From Rheum nobile (taxonomy: Eukaryota; Streptophyta; Magnoliopsida; Caryophyllales; Polygonaceae): a stretch of 64,000 nt of DNA. Under the pieces are notes generated by a model that saw only the letters and a program-made list of their open reading frames with translations, ran no database searches and was not told the origin of the DNA. The stretch covers positions 372,001 to 436,000 of the forward strand of contig WOAB01000056.1 in NCBI GenBank assembly GCA_027886185.1. The letters run 5' to 3'. Of the stretch, positions 21,561-34,442 are shown one piece after another. The position numbers were made by a program, and so were the translations under genes. Every line of letters begins with the position of its first letter. Position 1 is the stretch's first letter.

Positions 21561-23698
21561 CAAGAGTATCTGATTTGTATATCCATCATATAACACATAT
21601 ATCGTGCACTTGGACCTACATTTTTATTAAAAAAATAATTGCAATATCTACATAATGCCAAGAAAAAAATAAAAAAAGGAATTCATCGTACACTAGTGAA
21701 TAGTAAGTAGTGAGTAGTGAGCAGTGAGATACGGAGTAGTAGTAAATACTAGTACTACGTAATAACTACGGAGTAGTAAAGTAGCGGCTAGCAGCAAAAT
21801 ACAGCTGGGAGAGGCAGTTCCGAAGTGATTGGAGCTGCATGTGTTTTTGCATTATTTGTGGGGCCCACTTTCCACGTGGAATTAACCTTATAATCTCCTA
21901 AGTTCTTTGTAAAATCATGTGGCCCAATAACCCACGTTGTAAAATCATTTGTGGGGCCTACTTTGTAAAATCATGGGGCCACTGTTTCGTATATTATACG
22001 AGTTGAAACTGGAGCTGAAGTTGAATAAATAGCTGGAGCTGAAGCTGTAGCTGAATGAGTAGCTGCAGTTGTAACTGAATTTATTAGCTTATTTTTTCTC
22101 TAAAAGTTAGTTGAATGTTCAGCATTACGAGCTGAATTTTTAATAATAGTAATAAAATTGTGAAAAAAGGTATGATAATACATCTATATTTAGGCGCATA
22201 TACAAATAAAGTTTTATTTTGATCCATGTGAATACTTTCTTACCCTATATTTTATATTGTCTCCTCCTTATCTCTCACACATAAACATCTTTACGGACGT
22301 CGACGTTGGTATAGTTTTACTTTAATTCATCCATATGTATATGACTAATTAAATCTAAATCTATCTACTTGTGGTTTTAATCTATTGCTTGTTTTCGATT
22401 TCATGTTAGCATGTTGGTCTATAAATTGGAGTTTTATAGATCAATAAATTATCAATTGTAATTAATAATAAGTTTTTGATAAAAGTCTAATTGAGGAGAT
22501 ATGTAATGCTCATAAACTTTGTACATAATTTCATGATACAATTGCTTATATAATTTCATAATGATAGTGACGAGCTATTTTATGTGCTTATTTAAGGGCA
22601 CCAGTGGATAATAAATTACGTTAAGCTGGTTAAGCTTCCATAATGTTGGGGGAGTCGCATTAAAAAAAATAACAAAATTAAGTTACATTCATCTACAATA
22701 AACTTGTTAAGCTAGATCACCAAACACTCAGCAAGGAGATGAAAACAAAATTTAAGCTTTGTTAATGTGCAAAAAAGCTCGGCTGAACGGAGCCTTAATT
22801 GAAAATATGAGTTATACTTAGTTGGAAGTGAAGTAAGAGTTAGAATGTTTAGTTGAAATTGAAGCTTGATTTATTAATTGAATTATTTTAAATATATATT
22901 AATCTTTAATAATCTTGGGGACATCACGGTAAAAATTGGCAAATTTAATTACGTTAATTTACTACAAGCTCATTAATCTAGATTGACATTTTTTAACAGA
23001 ATACAAATCAAATAGATTAAAAATACAATTAAACTCCGTTAATCTCAAAAAAAAAAAAAATGCCTAACGGAGCGTAAGTTTCTAACACAACTCCGTTAAT
23101 CATTTACCTTGTATATATAAAGAATTGCTTTTGTACCAACGTTTAACAAGTTCAGTAATTTAACGTTCATCTTCCGGCCACAAGTGTTTGATTTAAAAGT
23201 ATCTCGATCTAGATTGATCTAAGGTAGTTATAATCGAGTGAATTAACCACACAGTCAAAACTTTTAAAAAAACACAAATTAAAATTTATTTCGAGAGTGT
23301 CATATCTCTTTGACAATAGCATCTATTTATTAATGTTGATGTGGATGTATTGTTCATATATGTCCAATTTTTTTTTAATTTTTTTTTTGATTCAATCATA
23401 TATGTCCAATTAACAATTGACAATTGAATGGTGGACATACTTGTCATTATATAATTCCGACCAATTCACCTAGTCACACGTTTATACCCATTGGCCACAG
23501 TGATACTTTTTTTTTTTTGGTTAAGACAGTGATACATTTTTAAGCAGAGGGGAAATTGATTGGATTTCTGAAACCTTGAGAAGTAGATGAGAAGTCAAAA
23601 CAATGCGTATAGAGTATAGGATACCTAACAAAATTTTACTAAAAACAAATTTGTTTTTTTGTTATATGACCATATATATCATACTTTAACACCCACAT
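21561..23698. other. AT-rich intergenic DNA
   Basis: No gene seen. It contains short GTAGTGA/ACGGAGTAGTA-type repeats (about 21700-21790) and a degenerate AGCTGAA hexamer-like repeat (about 22000-22080). Confidence 0.6.
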
Positions 23699-25181
23699 TG
23701 ATGACATCCATTTTATATACATTTAGGACATGTATTTAAGTTGTGGTTTATGCATTTTTACGTTTATTATCCCGTATTTTTAGCTAGTTGTATTGTTTTC
23801 TTTAGTTTAGATGTCTACACGAGTCTCTGCGTGATTTCAGATACTTTTGGTGGATTTTTGGGTCGCATACGAAGCTTGGACGTCATTAGACAAGGGTATG
23901 TGCGAGTTCAGAGGCAAACGAAGACCAAAAGGAGCATTCTGGAGCTTGGCACGGTTTGTGACAAACCGTGCCCGCCTTCTGTAGACCGTGCGCGCCTCCA
24001 GAGCCAAAGAAACGACATTATGTGAAGAGGCACGGTTTGTGACAAACCGTGCCACAAACCGTGCGCGTGCCTGAGCCTTCTGTTGTGTCGCACGGTTTGT
24101 GACAAAATCCACAGGTTTGTCACAAACCGTGCCACTCTGCTGCGCGTCTCGAAAAACAGCTTTTCGCCTCTTTTATTTTTAGATAGTATAAATACTTTCT
24201 AGGGTTTTTTTTTGCACAACTTATCATTTGCCACTTTTTGCCACTCTCTAGCCCTATTGTGTTTAATTTGGAGATTCTTTAAAGCTTTCTGCAGATTGAA
24301 AATTGTGAATCTGGATTTGAACAAATATTTCTCTTCTTCTAATCTAGTATTATGAATTTCTTCATTCCTATGATGTTTGTGATTGTTTCTCCAAGCATGT
24401 CTAGCTAAATCTCTTAATTCTAGGGTTGGGGTGATCTCAACAATGGATTGGTAGACTTGTGTATGGTATTTGCCTGAATTGAAATCTGAATTCTTGTTTG
24501 ATTCGATCCTAGAGTTCTTAATGCAATTGATGAATGTTAATTAGGTTTCTATTAGGTTTGAGTCTGAAAGGAGATAACCTCGATAGATCACTCAGATAGG
24601 GTATGAGTCTGAAAATAGATTACTTTATTAGACTACTAGGTATTGAACCTGAGTGTTATTTGTGCGACAACAACCTAACTACTCTTGTGGAATCCTAAGC
24701 TATCGTAGAAACCCTAGGTTTGCCTGGACTTAGCGGAGCGCGATAGCGAATGTTAACCCAGTTTGATCCTAGATTCTAAGTGCCCAAAGGGTCTAGATTT
24801 GATTAGCTCTGCGCGACAGTGATTGTTAGTTGTAATTTAGACACTTCTATTATCGTCTGAAAGGAGTTAGTAGAGATATTAGATAGCTTACCTTCAGACA
24901 AGTTCAGACTAATTTCAGGCAGATATCTGTGAGTTTACCAAGACATTGTTGTGGGGATCCCTAGTCCTAGAATCTTCTCCTTAATTGTTTACAACCTTCA
25001 TTTGCAATTCTGTCTCTTATTTGCTTATTTCCTTAGATTTTAGACAAACAAATCTTCCTTTCTTATGGCTTAGCTTACCGGTTTAAGTTTACAAAAGATA
25101 CTACATAGTCCTCGTTGGGAACGACACTTGAAAAATCTACAATTGAACCCATACGCTTGTGGGTAGATTTTTGTCCTATCA
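23699..25181 (+). repeat. Solo LTR with palindromic hairpins, TSD CACAT
   Basis: 1,483 bp, TGATGACATCC at the left and GTCCTATCA at the right, with perfect 5-bp duplicates CACAT at 23694-23698 and 25182-25186. AGTATAAATAC near 24187 is a good TATA box on the plus strand. The U3 part (23940-24135) is GC-rich and carries repeated GCACGGTTTGTGACAAAC hairpins. The right part (CTCGTTGGGAACGACACTTG) resembles the U5 end of large plant gypsy LTRs. With no internal domain, it is best explained by LTR-LTR recombination. Confidence 0.85.
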
Positions 25182-25425
25182 CACATGCAGATTTAAATGA
25201 TCGGGTGTCATCTGATATTTTAGGAAGTTTAAATTTATAATCAAACCAAGACAAAACATAAGATTATAATCAAATCGAATTGGCAGAAAAATATAAAAAG
25301 GTGTTATAAAATGCTCATCATCTTTCCACCTAAGACCATCTATAAAAATGATATTGTACATGACTAACATGAGTATCATCAACATTAAAAAAAGTCAGTT
25401 TTATGAGTAAATCAATAAAGCAATA

Positions 25426-25912
25426 TCATCTCCAGGCTATCACAAAATTAATTTCGGTGGTTCTAAACTTTCTAATGGAGTTGCGTGCATCCATTGGTTT
25501 TATTATCAGAAACAACCATGCAGAACCAATTCACATGTTCAAGTTCAAAAGTGGGAAAAATGGTATACTCTTACAAAAGCCATAACGATGAGAAAAAGTA
25601 TCTATGTTGCTAGAAACATGGGTTTGTCTGATATTACCATTGAGGGGATAACTTATGTCTGATTAATGCAGTCAATGGAAGTTGGAGTTGCTCTTGAGAG
25701 ATTGAGATGATCGTTACTAACATCCTTTACGACTTACGGACGTTCCATCATGTGGAGATTTGTCATATCTTTAGGGAAGTGAACAGGGTGGCCGGTCGGC
25801 TTCCCCAGTTGTGCCAACTCCCCCTAACTGTTGACTTACTGCTAGATTAGTGTATGTCTATTATCGATTTTAGGCTTTCCAATTTTTCTCCTTATCAAAC
25901 AAATAAAATAAA
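25426..25912 (+). pseudogene. Truncated LINE remnant (RNase H region)
   Basis: Motifs KINFGGSKLSNG, then in another frame GFIIRNNHAEPIHMF, and later REVNRVAGRL belong to a plant LINE-type RNase H. The fragment ends in an A-rich tail (AAATAAAATAAAAAA). AAAGCAATA flanks it (25417-25425, 25913-25921). It is the same family as the LINE at 36.6-37.8 kb, which has KINFDGSRLSNG. Several frameshifts. Confidence 0.75.
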
Positions 25913-26489
25913 AAAGCAATACTATCTTGTGTTTGATACTCTACTCTAAAACTTATCTTAATTTTACTAAAAAAATCTGACAATTTTTTTTTAATAATAT
26001 TCTATAATACTCCAAGTAACATCACTAAATGCTCTAAAGTTACGATTCACTTTGTTCATGATAGTCGCTCGAGTGGTCACTCTAACCGAAATTAAAATGT
26101 GATGAATAATATAATTTTTTCACACGTGAGCTTTGAACTTCGTAATTTTTTATTACTTAGAAAATGATTTTGTTGGCCTCATCAACGGAATAAAAACCAG
26201 TCTAAATCATCTTTACATGATCGATGAAAACCTCAAATCCTAGGTCTTCTAAAATATCATCATTCCAAGATGAATGATTTAAGAACCTCGAACTTTGTTT
26301 GTTTTGATAGATCCAAAGGTATCAATTTCATCCCGATTTACAGTTTTATTTTTTGATGTGGTCATTTGATAGCCAATCTGTAATTCACATTTCTAAAAAA
26401 AATAAAAATAAATGACATTGACTTAAAAGTCGGTCTTTATTGTTAGAGGTCAAAATCACTACTGCTAGCTGGAAACTTGGTTCTACTAA

Positions 26490-26651
26490 GGCTTCGTTCG
26501 GCTGTAAAAAAAATAAAGTTCAACCGGTTGAAGTGGAAGCAATTGCTTCCTGTGAGGGAGGGTAGATGAAGCAATTGCTTCAACTAGTTAAAATTTTTAT
26601 AGGCAAATTTTGATTTCAATTGGTTGAAATTTTATACTGCCGAATGTACCC
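26490..26651. mobile_element. PIF/Harbinger-like MITE
   Basis: TAA duplicates (26487-26489 and 26652-26654) flank 162 bp whose ends GGCTTCGTTCGGCTGT and GGGTACATTCGGCAGT (reverse complement) are inverted. The inside has repeated AAGCAATTGCTTC palindromes. Confidence 0.6.
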
Positions 26652-27131
26652 TAAGTCTACTTCAAATGTCAATTAATAAAATTTAACTTTTATATGATAC
26701 AACATGATAAATAATTTCATAAAAAAATCTCGTGGGGCACGTTAAGACCATATGCAGTAATGATATTTAGATTGAGTACGCATCATCTACAATTACAAAA
26801 TAAAAAGTAAAAGAAATGTTAAAATTATATAGTAAATCAAGAAATAAGTATTTTGCAGATGGTACTTATTACTTTCTTGATATATATATTTATTTTAAAT
26901 TTAAATTTGTTTATGAAACCTCAAATATCATTATATATTAGAATGTCCTAAGTTAGCAAACTCCAAAATTTGTGGTGACATGATTCACATGTTCTATACT
27001 CCGTACAAAACCTAATTGTATTAGCTATGACTTGTGGGTCTACGTACATCACGCATTAAAGATGTTCTCGGTTCTATATGCATGGTGGGCAATGTCCTAG
27101 ATTTTATTTTATGTTTGTCAAAATTTTATTT

Positions 27132-27235
27132 CCTCCGTTCGAATTTACTTGTCATTTTAGATCATAAATCTTGTTTATTAATATTTATCTTTTTATATTA
27201 ATAAAAAGGATAAGTAAATCCGAACATATAGAGTA
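27132..27235. mobile_element. Stowaway-like MITE, short
   Basis: CTCCGTTCGAATTTACTTGT at the left pairs with the reverse complement of the right end (CTATATGTTCGGATTTACTTAT). About 104 bp; edges are approximate. Confidence 0.55.
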
Positions 27236-30111
27236 TCAAATACGTAGTATCGGTTTTCAATAATAGAAAAAAACGAAGGATGATTGGATGACGAACGTTT
27301 AAGATTTCACATTGCTTTTTTATACCTTAAATCCTAAATTCTAAACTATAAACTTTAGACCCTAAATTTTAATTATTGACCTTAATTATTAAGAGAGGGT
27401 GGGTGAGACCGATCACCCAAACAAATATCAGAAAAATAACTCTAATGGGAAAAATCACATTTAGTGATCTTAGTAATTTTTATTTTTACAATCATCATAA
27501 CAATTAATCAGCCTCAATTATTCAAGTTGTACATCAGTCTCGCCACTTTATTTTGCTTCAACTGCATATATGTTTCCGAATATAGGTGTTGTTGCTTTCA
27601 CGTATTCATTCACTAGTTTGTACTACTCCCCAAATTCAATTTTAATTTTTTTGTTGAAACTCCGCAAAATTATTTATTGAATTATTGATTGCTTGATTGT
27701 CTTGACTCAACCAACATGCCATAAATACTTCATACGGAGTATAAATAATATCATCAATATGCAAACCAATTATTAACTCATCCCAAACTTAAATATGCGT
27801 ACAAAGTTCGGAACACATAACAATACAATTCTACAAACACCCGACACATAAATTGTGTCTACACATATCTGGGATGAGTTGGATAAATGACTCATGTGGC
27901 CTAAAAACCTAAAAATAAAAATAAATTAATAGGGGTAGAAAAAATACATAAAAACTAATAGGGGATAATTTTGTTAATTAAAAACTCTTAAAGGGTCAAT
28001 GGGCCCAAAAACCTCATCTGCAGCATGTACTTTTTGCAAGTTTATGTATCATACCTATATCATATTGGGCCTTTGATGGGCCTGTATCAAGCCCAAAATC
28101 ATGTTGTTGGGTCAGACTGGGCCAAATTTCACATTGGGCCTTTGGTTTTTTTACAGAGAATCAAACATGTAACGTGGGAAGCATGTAACCTCGTAACTTG
28201 GTAAGGTAAAACAACTTGTCAACATCGGACGGGCGGATAGAATGGAGTGCAATGTCGGTATTAATCATTTACATATATATATATGATTGAGATTTATTTT
28301 CTAACACAAAAGCTTAAAATAACGTATGCGAACTTTTCCCACCTTATATATTGAATTTTTTTTGGGACTTCTCCTAGCACAACTATACCTAAGGAAAAAA
28401 ATTACTTAAATCTATTTGCATATCAAACGGTTTACAAAGTGGATTAAACCCCCAGTAGATAATAAAAAAAATCGGTTTTTTCAACCTATATCCTTAAAGC
28501 ATTCTTAAAGCATTGATTAAGAATTTTTATTTTAACAACAATTTTTTTAAAGGATTTGTTTAACCCTTTTAAAAAATATTAAAATCTTTAAAATAATAAT
28601 ACCTAACCAAAACTTTATAAAATCATGAGGCGCTTAACATTAGGACATAGGTTAAAATATATCGATTTTTTTTTTACCATTTCTCCTTAATTACTCATAT
28701 TCTTCTCAAATCTCCCAATATTCTGATCAAACAAGAAACTTATTGGGACTTCTTATTGCAGCTTTGTGCATATGATATACATAGTGGAAACATCAATTAT
28801 TAAGAATTGGCTGGCTATATACCCCACCCCTAAAAATTTAATGTGTATCTTACCAATTGATAATTATTTTCTGTCAATCTTGTGTGGTTGTGTTTTTGAT
28901 CAGCTATGTCAAAAATTTATATATCTTGCAGTTGTCAGAGTTTGGGATATTTAGCTGTCTCTTAGAAGTATATATTATCAGTTTCTTATTAACAATTTTT
29001 GTTACCTTTTTTATGTGAATTACTTTTAAGCAAAATAAAAAGTATGTAGTTGTTGTTTGTATTAGCTGCTTACTAAATTGAAAAGTATGTTCAATTATGA
29101 AACAACTATTGATGAGTGTTTCATTAAAAAAATTCACGAGTATACAACCATCATTGTTATTCTATTACATAAAATCATATATGATTTCCTTGTTTGTTTC
29201 ATTTAACCTTTTGTTGTTTTGGACGAGAATGCTGTGTGGGACAGTTTTGGTTTCATCGATCAGAAACATACTAAATAAACTTCGGTAGTTTTGCATTGAG
29301 TTGACACCACTTAGTTAAAGTTAAAAAATAAAAAGAAGTATGTGTGCATAGTTCACATGGTATGTGAAAGAAAATGACAAAATGTCCTCGTTAATTAAAA
29401 ATGAGGGTATATAATTACCTGATTTTATCTTTTTATTTTATTTTCAATTAATTGGTTAGAAGATGAAATTTATACGGACTAATAATTATTCTTCAAGAAA
29501 AGATGAGGCATTTTAGAACTTTTCTAGAAACTCTAGCCTCTATTTTCATTGACAATACTACAGATAATTGACTTGAGCATCGAAAGAAAAATGGGAAATA
29601 ATGCATCGTTTTTGACCTTTTTCTCTATTTTCACAACACTGGAAATGAGATCGAGAAATCATATGCTTGCCAGAATTATTGAGTTTTTGTAATAACAATC
29701 ATCAACTTATTGTGATGGATTTTTTCTACCACACCAAATATCATTTTTCATAAGATTGAGGAAATAAGGAGGGCAAAGAAAACAATGATACCATCTTTCC
29801 TTTTTATTATTCTCTTTCTGGCTTAAAGCAATTGTCCTTTTATACTTTGAATCCAGATGTTTGAAAGTGTTGTATAATCACACAAAAAGTTCACTTTTTT
29901 TTTTTTTGAAAGGAAGACTATATTAAGAAATGGAGTAACTGTTGGCGTTTGAGATTATACTAATATTAAATTCATTTGGTTTTGATCTTTAGTGTTCTAA
30001 TCTGGAAAAGGTAATGTTTTTCCCCATGGTAAATTATATAGGGGAAAAGGAAACAGTACAATCCATCATGATGGGAAGTTGATCACCTACAATGATATAA
30101 TGGTACCGTAT

Positions 30112-31060
30112 TAGGGATGTTAATGGAGACGGAATTTCTCAAAATTTGCAGGGAACTCCGTTATCGGGACGGATGAGAAAAATAAATGGGAACGGAGATG
30201 GGGATGGAGGGCAAATCAATTCCCCGCATGGGGATGGTAACAGAGACGTGGATAATGTTTTCTATCTCGTTCGGCCGTAGGGATGAGCAAAATCTGGGCC
30301 GGCCCGGAAATTTGGACCGGATCGGTTCTAACCGGTCCGGTCTCCGGTCTAGAGATTTTCGGGTCCGGCCCGATGTTTTTAAAAATCCTAAAATTTTAAC
30401 CGATTTGAGGTTTTTTAACATTTGAGGTTTAGGATTTAGGATAAATTATATTTAAGAGTAAATTATATTTAGATTTGAGAAAAAAAATTCATATTTAAAT
30501 TTGAATAAATTATATTTAAATTTAGCAAAAATATAAACTGGTCCAAATAGGACCGGACCGGTCCGGACCGGATATTTCCGGTCCGGGTTCCGGTCCATCC
30601 TTTTTGGGGTTCCGGTCCGGATCGGGTTTGGACCGGTACTCAACCCTATTTGGTCGTTCCCCGTCCCCACGCCGCTTCCTAACAGGGATTTGCATGAAAA
30701 TATTTACATTATATTACAAAGTGTTATGATTACATATTATGAAATCCAATAAAAAATTTCGATATTAAACTTGAATATGTTTATTCGTATATATTATACA
30801 ATTTAAAATATGATTATAAGCTTAACAGTTTATAATAAATTATACGACTTTATTTATTAAATATTGAAATCAATAATTAATTTAAATTGAAACCTTAACG
30901 AGAAAAGTAAATAGAGAAAAGTAGACAAGGACGAGGATTCCCCAACGGGTATGGAAAATTTGTGGAGATGATTTTTATTTCCCGAATGGGGACATAAAAC
31001 ATAAACTTAAACGGAGAGACTAGGAGAATAGTCCTCACCCCAAACCCATTGACATGCCTA
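30112..31060. mobile_element. hAT-like non-autonomous element (outer)
   Basis: Terminal inverted repeats TAGGGATGTTAATGG (left) and TAGGCATGTCAATGG (reverse complement of right). Both subterminal regions are rich in GGGGATGG/GGGACGG-type strings. A second element is inserted at 30278-30648. An 8-bp duplication is not clear (TACCGTAT versus TACACTTC), so superfamily rests on TIR style. Confidence 0.55.
30278..30648. mobile_element. hAT-like MITE nested in the outer element
   Basis: TIRs TAGGGATGAG and TAGGGTTGAG, subterminal repeats of GGTCCGG/CCGGACC on both sides and an AT-rich middle. The flanking 8-mers TTCGGCCG (30270-30277) and TTTGGTCG (30649-30656) differ by two C-to-T changes, consistent with an old 8-bp duplication. 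Confidence 0.7.
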
Positions 31061-31266
31061 TACACTTCTCCATATGATTAAATCAGCTTTATACTATAAG
31101 GTGGGTGAAAATGTGAGTTAACTTATCTTGATAATATAGGATTTTCAGGAAAAAATTATTTACTCATGACAAGAATTTGCCATGAAATAACTTAAAATCT
31201 GAAGTAACATGTACAAAGGAAACAAGTCAAACACTAGCTAGCTAGTAGCTACCATTGAACTGGATT

Positions 31267-31872
31267 TGTCTTGGACGAAAAAGATCGAACCGACCTGAAT
31301 CGCTTAAAGAGGGGACAACTAGACAATAATAAGATCAGTAATATCTAAATAATCCAAATCAACTTAATAATCAAGTGAATGAGATTAAACGGATGTAATA
31401 TAAACTTATCTCCCTTGAATGAGAGACTAATCAAATACAGAAATTTAGCCGTCGGTCGCTTCAATACTGAAACGAAGAACTGAGCTAGAGAATGATCGTA
31501 AAAGCGAGTAAGAAAGTAGAGAATTGTAGCTTGTATTCAGTAGAAATGATAATGTGTCGTTACAAGATAGATTCCTCTATATTTATACTAGTTTTTGGCT
31601 TGAATCGTTTGGCAAATCCGCCCGAGATTCATGGAAGACGTTATCTTGCACGTGGGTCGGTTAAAATCATCCGAGATCTACGGGAGTCGTCTAACTGCGT
31701 ACTGATTGCTTCGAAATCCGCAGAGGTCGTCGCTCTAACCATTGATCGCCCCGAGGTCTCTGGAGGCTGAACTGACCGGACCGAGATCTCTGGAGCTTGT
31801 TTCTGACCGGATCTTCTAGAAGACAGCTTTGGTTCAAGCTATTGGGCCGATCCGATGGGCTAAAGCCCAACA
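31267..31872 (-). repeat. Left (3') LTR of gag-only element 2
   Basis: TGTCTTGGACG to AGCCCAACA. It contains repeated CGAGATCTCTGGAG/CGAGATC motifs. Immediately inside is AATTGCCCCAAAATT, the complement of a TTTTGGGGCAATT purine tract. Confidence 0.88.
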
Positions 31873-32543
31873 ATTGCCCCAAAATTAAACTGGGCCAAAG
31901 CGTCAAGTGATGGGACGGTTTGATTTAATAACTTCTCTCCCTTCTGGCGTGATCTTCATCTCGATTTTGCTACAGGCGTTCTGGCAACGGGGCTGACATG
32001 TGTATTGCTCAAGCTGAGAGTCAACTTAATACAACCAGTAATCGTGTGAAGACGGCTGAGGGCGTCTCTTGTGATGGCGAAGGGTCAGGAGACCGCTCCT
32101 TGTTTGTCATTTGCTTTGTTTTGCAGGTGGACTCGTCAGTCGCTTCCTAGTCAAGTCGTGTGACGTCGGTCGAGTAGACTTGTAATTGAGTGTGACATGT
32201 CGTGTAGTTCCAGGGAAGAGCGTCGTAGTATTTGTATAATACGTGTACCTTAATCAGGACATGTCTTGTAAAAATGTGTCGTGTTTTTGTTCCTCTATTC
32301 CATGTGTACCGATCGATCGTGTAATGTGTAAGCGCTATGTATGTTTGTGTTTTGTGTATGTTGATCAACTTGATTTTGTCTTGAGGCCTCTTGTCGTGTT
32401 CCTGTCCAAGACACTTGAAAAGTATAGAAAAGATCAAAGGGTGACAATTGGGTGTGAGCCCAACGGTCCTCCGATGCTTAAGTTAGTAAACAGTTGGATA
32501 AGTATAATCGACTGAATCTAAATGAAGTACAAAGTATAAGTTT
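31873..32543 (-). other. Non-coding 3' internal region of gag-only element 2
   Basis: No coding sequence. It includes CCGATCGATCGTGTAA at 32309-32324 followed by TGTGTAAGCGCT, matching element 1 at 6545-6576. Confidence 0.6.
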
Positions 32544-33767
32544 TCAAAAGTAAGACGACTCCCAATGGGTCGTGTTCCAGTTTGGTTGGTCGTCTTTTGT
32601 GGATTCTTCGTCTTCTTCTAGTCTGACCTGGGCCATGGCTTTGGCTTGTACATCTTCGAAGCTTCGACATGGGTATTTGGTCAGCTCGCGATAGAGTTCA
32701 TTGCCCCTGACCAATCCCCGACGGAAGGCTTCAATAGACGTTGGGACGTCGCAATGTGGGATCGCGACCTTCTCTTTGTTGTACATGTTAAGATAATCCC
32801 TTAAGGACTCACCGTACCCTTGCACGATCCTGTATAGGTCGCTTGATTGCTTTTCCAGTCTCCGACTGTTGGCGAACTGGATTTTGAATGAATTGACCAA
32901 ATCGGCAAACGAAGCGACCGAACCCTGCGACAGATGCATGAACCAAGTTAATGCGGGTCCTGCGAGGGTCGTGCCAAAGATTTTGCACATGACCGCTTCA
33001 CGATTCCCTCTTGGAATAGAGATAGTCATTAGTTTTTGTTTGTAAATAGAGATATGATCGTCGGGGTCCCCGGTGCCATCGTAGTTGGGAATGTTGGGGA
33101 CGTGGAATTTTTTAGGGATCTCGATGCAAGCGATTGCCTCTACGAACGGCGAGTCTTCATATTCGTCGATTGCTTCCTTTTCGATCGGCTGCGGGACTCC
33201 TGGAATCCGAGCGATGCGGTCGTCTAAGGCCTTCATATGTTCATTGATGGCTTGTTGTATGAAGGTTTGGAGATCCATCGGTGTGACAACCTGTGGAGGG
33301 GCTACTCGAGTCTCGGTGGGCTCGGTCATGGAAACTGGAACGTTAGTCATGAAAGTACTGACTAGAGGAGTTTGAAACATACCAATGGGTTGAATGACGC
33401 TCTAAGTGACCAAAGCCATGGGCGTCGGGATTGCCCCATTCATGTTGAGACGTGCTTGGAGGCCTTTAGTGTTGACTACGCGTCTTGATCCCCCTGGGAT
33501 CGATGCGGCCAAATTCACCTGCAATTTCAAAATTTCATTTTCACGGATTAGTCTTGCAATTTCAACTTCAGATTGGATGCTTAGGGTTTCGGTTCTTAGG
33601 CGTTGCTGAGCCAGTTCCTCTTGGAGGATGCTCATGTTTTTTGCTAATTCTTGGATCTGGACGTCCATGATCGGTTGGTTGGCGAGATCTTCGGTTTGAC
33701 CTACGATCGGGAGGTTGGCTTGAACTTGGTCTTCAACGGCGATCATGGGGATTCCAGCACCGGCCAT
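32544..33767 (-). pseudogene. Retrotransposon gag, element 2 (one nonsense codon)
   Basis: Likely start MAGAGIPMIAV at 33767. The N-terminal part has a coiled-coil-like stretch (QELAKNMSILQEELAQQR, LIRENEILKLQVNL). After an in-frame TAG at 33402-33404 the same frame continues into the retrotransposon-gag domain, with DSPFVEAI, YDGTGDPDDHISIYKQ, LAGPALTWF, FADLVNSFKIQF, DYLNMYNKEKVAI and the stop at 32544. About 408 codons in total, so one base change separates it from an open gag. No zinc knuckle, protease or polymerase follows. Confidence 0.88.
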
Positions 33768-33802
33768 GATTGGATGTGGATCGGATCGTTGATTGGCTAG
33801 AT

Positions 33803-33820
33803 GCCCCACGGTGGGCGCCA
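33803..33820 (-). other. Primer-binding site of gag-only element 2
   Basis: Minus-strand TGGCGCCCACCGTGGGGC directly inside the right LTR, identical over its length to the site in element 1. Confidence 0.7.
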
Positions 33821-33823
33821 AAT

Positions 33824-34437
33824 TGTTTTGGGCGAAAAAAATCGAACCGACCTGAATCACTTAAAGAGGGGACAACTAGACAACAATAAGATGAGTAATA
33901 TCTAAATAATCCAAATCAACTTAATAATCAAGTGAATGAGATTAAACGGATGTAATATAAACTTATCTCCCTTGAATGAGAGACTAATCAAATACAGAAA
34001 TTTAGCCGTCGGTCGCTTCAATACTGAAACGAAGAACTGAGCTAGAGAATGATCGTAAAAGCGAGTAAGAAAGTAGAGAATTGTAGCTTGTATTAAGTAG
34101 AAATGATAATGTGTCGTTACAAGATAGTTTCCTCTATATTTATACTAGTTTTTTGCTTGAATCGTTTGGCAAATCTGCCCGAGATTCATGGAAGACGTTA
34201 TCTTGCATGTGGATCGGTTAAAATCGTCCGAGATCTGCGGGAGTCGTCTAACTGCGTAATGGTCGCTCCGAAATCCGCGGAGGTCGTCGCTCTAACCATT
34301 GGTCGTCCCGAGATCTCTGGAGGCTGAACTGACCGGACCGAGATCTCTGGAGGTTGTTTCTGACCGAATCTTCTAGAAGATAGCTTTGATTCAAGCTATT
34401 GGGCCGATCCGATGGGCCGAAAAATCGAGGCCCAACA
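33824..34437 (-). repeat. Right (5') LTR of gag-only element 2
   Basis: TGTTTTGGGCG to GAGGCCCAACA, 614 bp, about 4% different from the left copy, with eight extra bases near 34421. It is the promoter LTR in element orientation. Confidence 0.88.
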
Positions 34438-34442
34438 CTATT

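Larger units (their letters stand above)
25922..30103. other. AT-rich intergenic DNA with MITEs
   Basis: No gene or RNA recognised. Two MITEs (26490-26651, 27132-27235) are listed separately. Around 27330-27370 there is a degenerate CTAAACCCTAAA-like (interstitial telomere-like) stretch, and near 28060-28145 repeated TTGGGCCT motifs. The rest is poly(A/T)-rich. Confidence 0.6.
31267..34437 (-). mobile_element. Gag-only LTR retrotransposon (TR-GAG-like), element 2
   Basis: LTRs of 606 and 614 bp enclose a reverse-strand gag and no pol. PBS, gag and layout match element 1 at 5.3-8.9 kb, but the LTR sequences do not, so it is a related family. LTRs differ by about 26 substitutions (about 4%) plus an indel at the right end, so it is older than element 1. 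The expected 5-bp duplication is imperfect (GGATT versus CTATT), from mutation or recombination between copies. Confidence 0.87.

Noticed and set aside
23949..24135. CRISPR-like array suspected from repeated palindromes
   Set aside because: Plant nuclear context, irregular spacing, no unique equal-length spacers; it is the U3 of a solo LTR.
27330..27375. Interstitial telomere array
   Set aside because: Only a few degenerate CTAAACCCTAAA-like units; too short and irregular.
28766..29288. Short hydrophobic ORFs (60-80 codons) on both strands
   Set aside because: AT-rich intergenic DNA, no recognisable domain, no promoter or codon-usage support.
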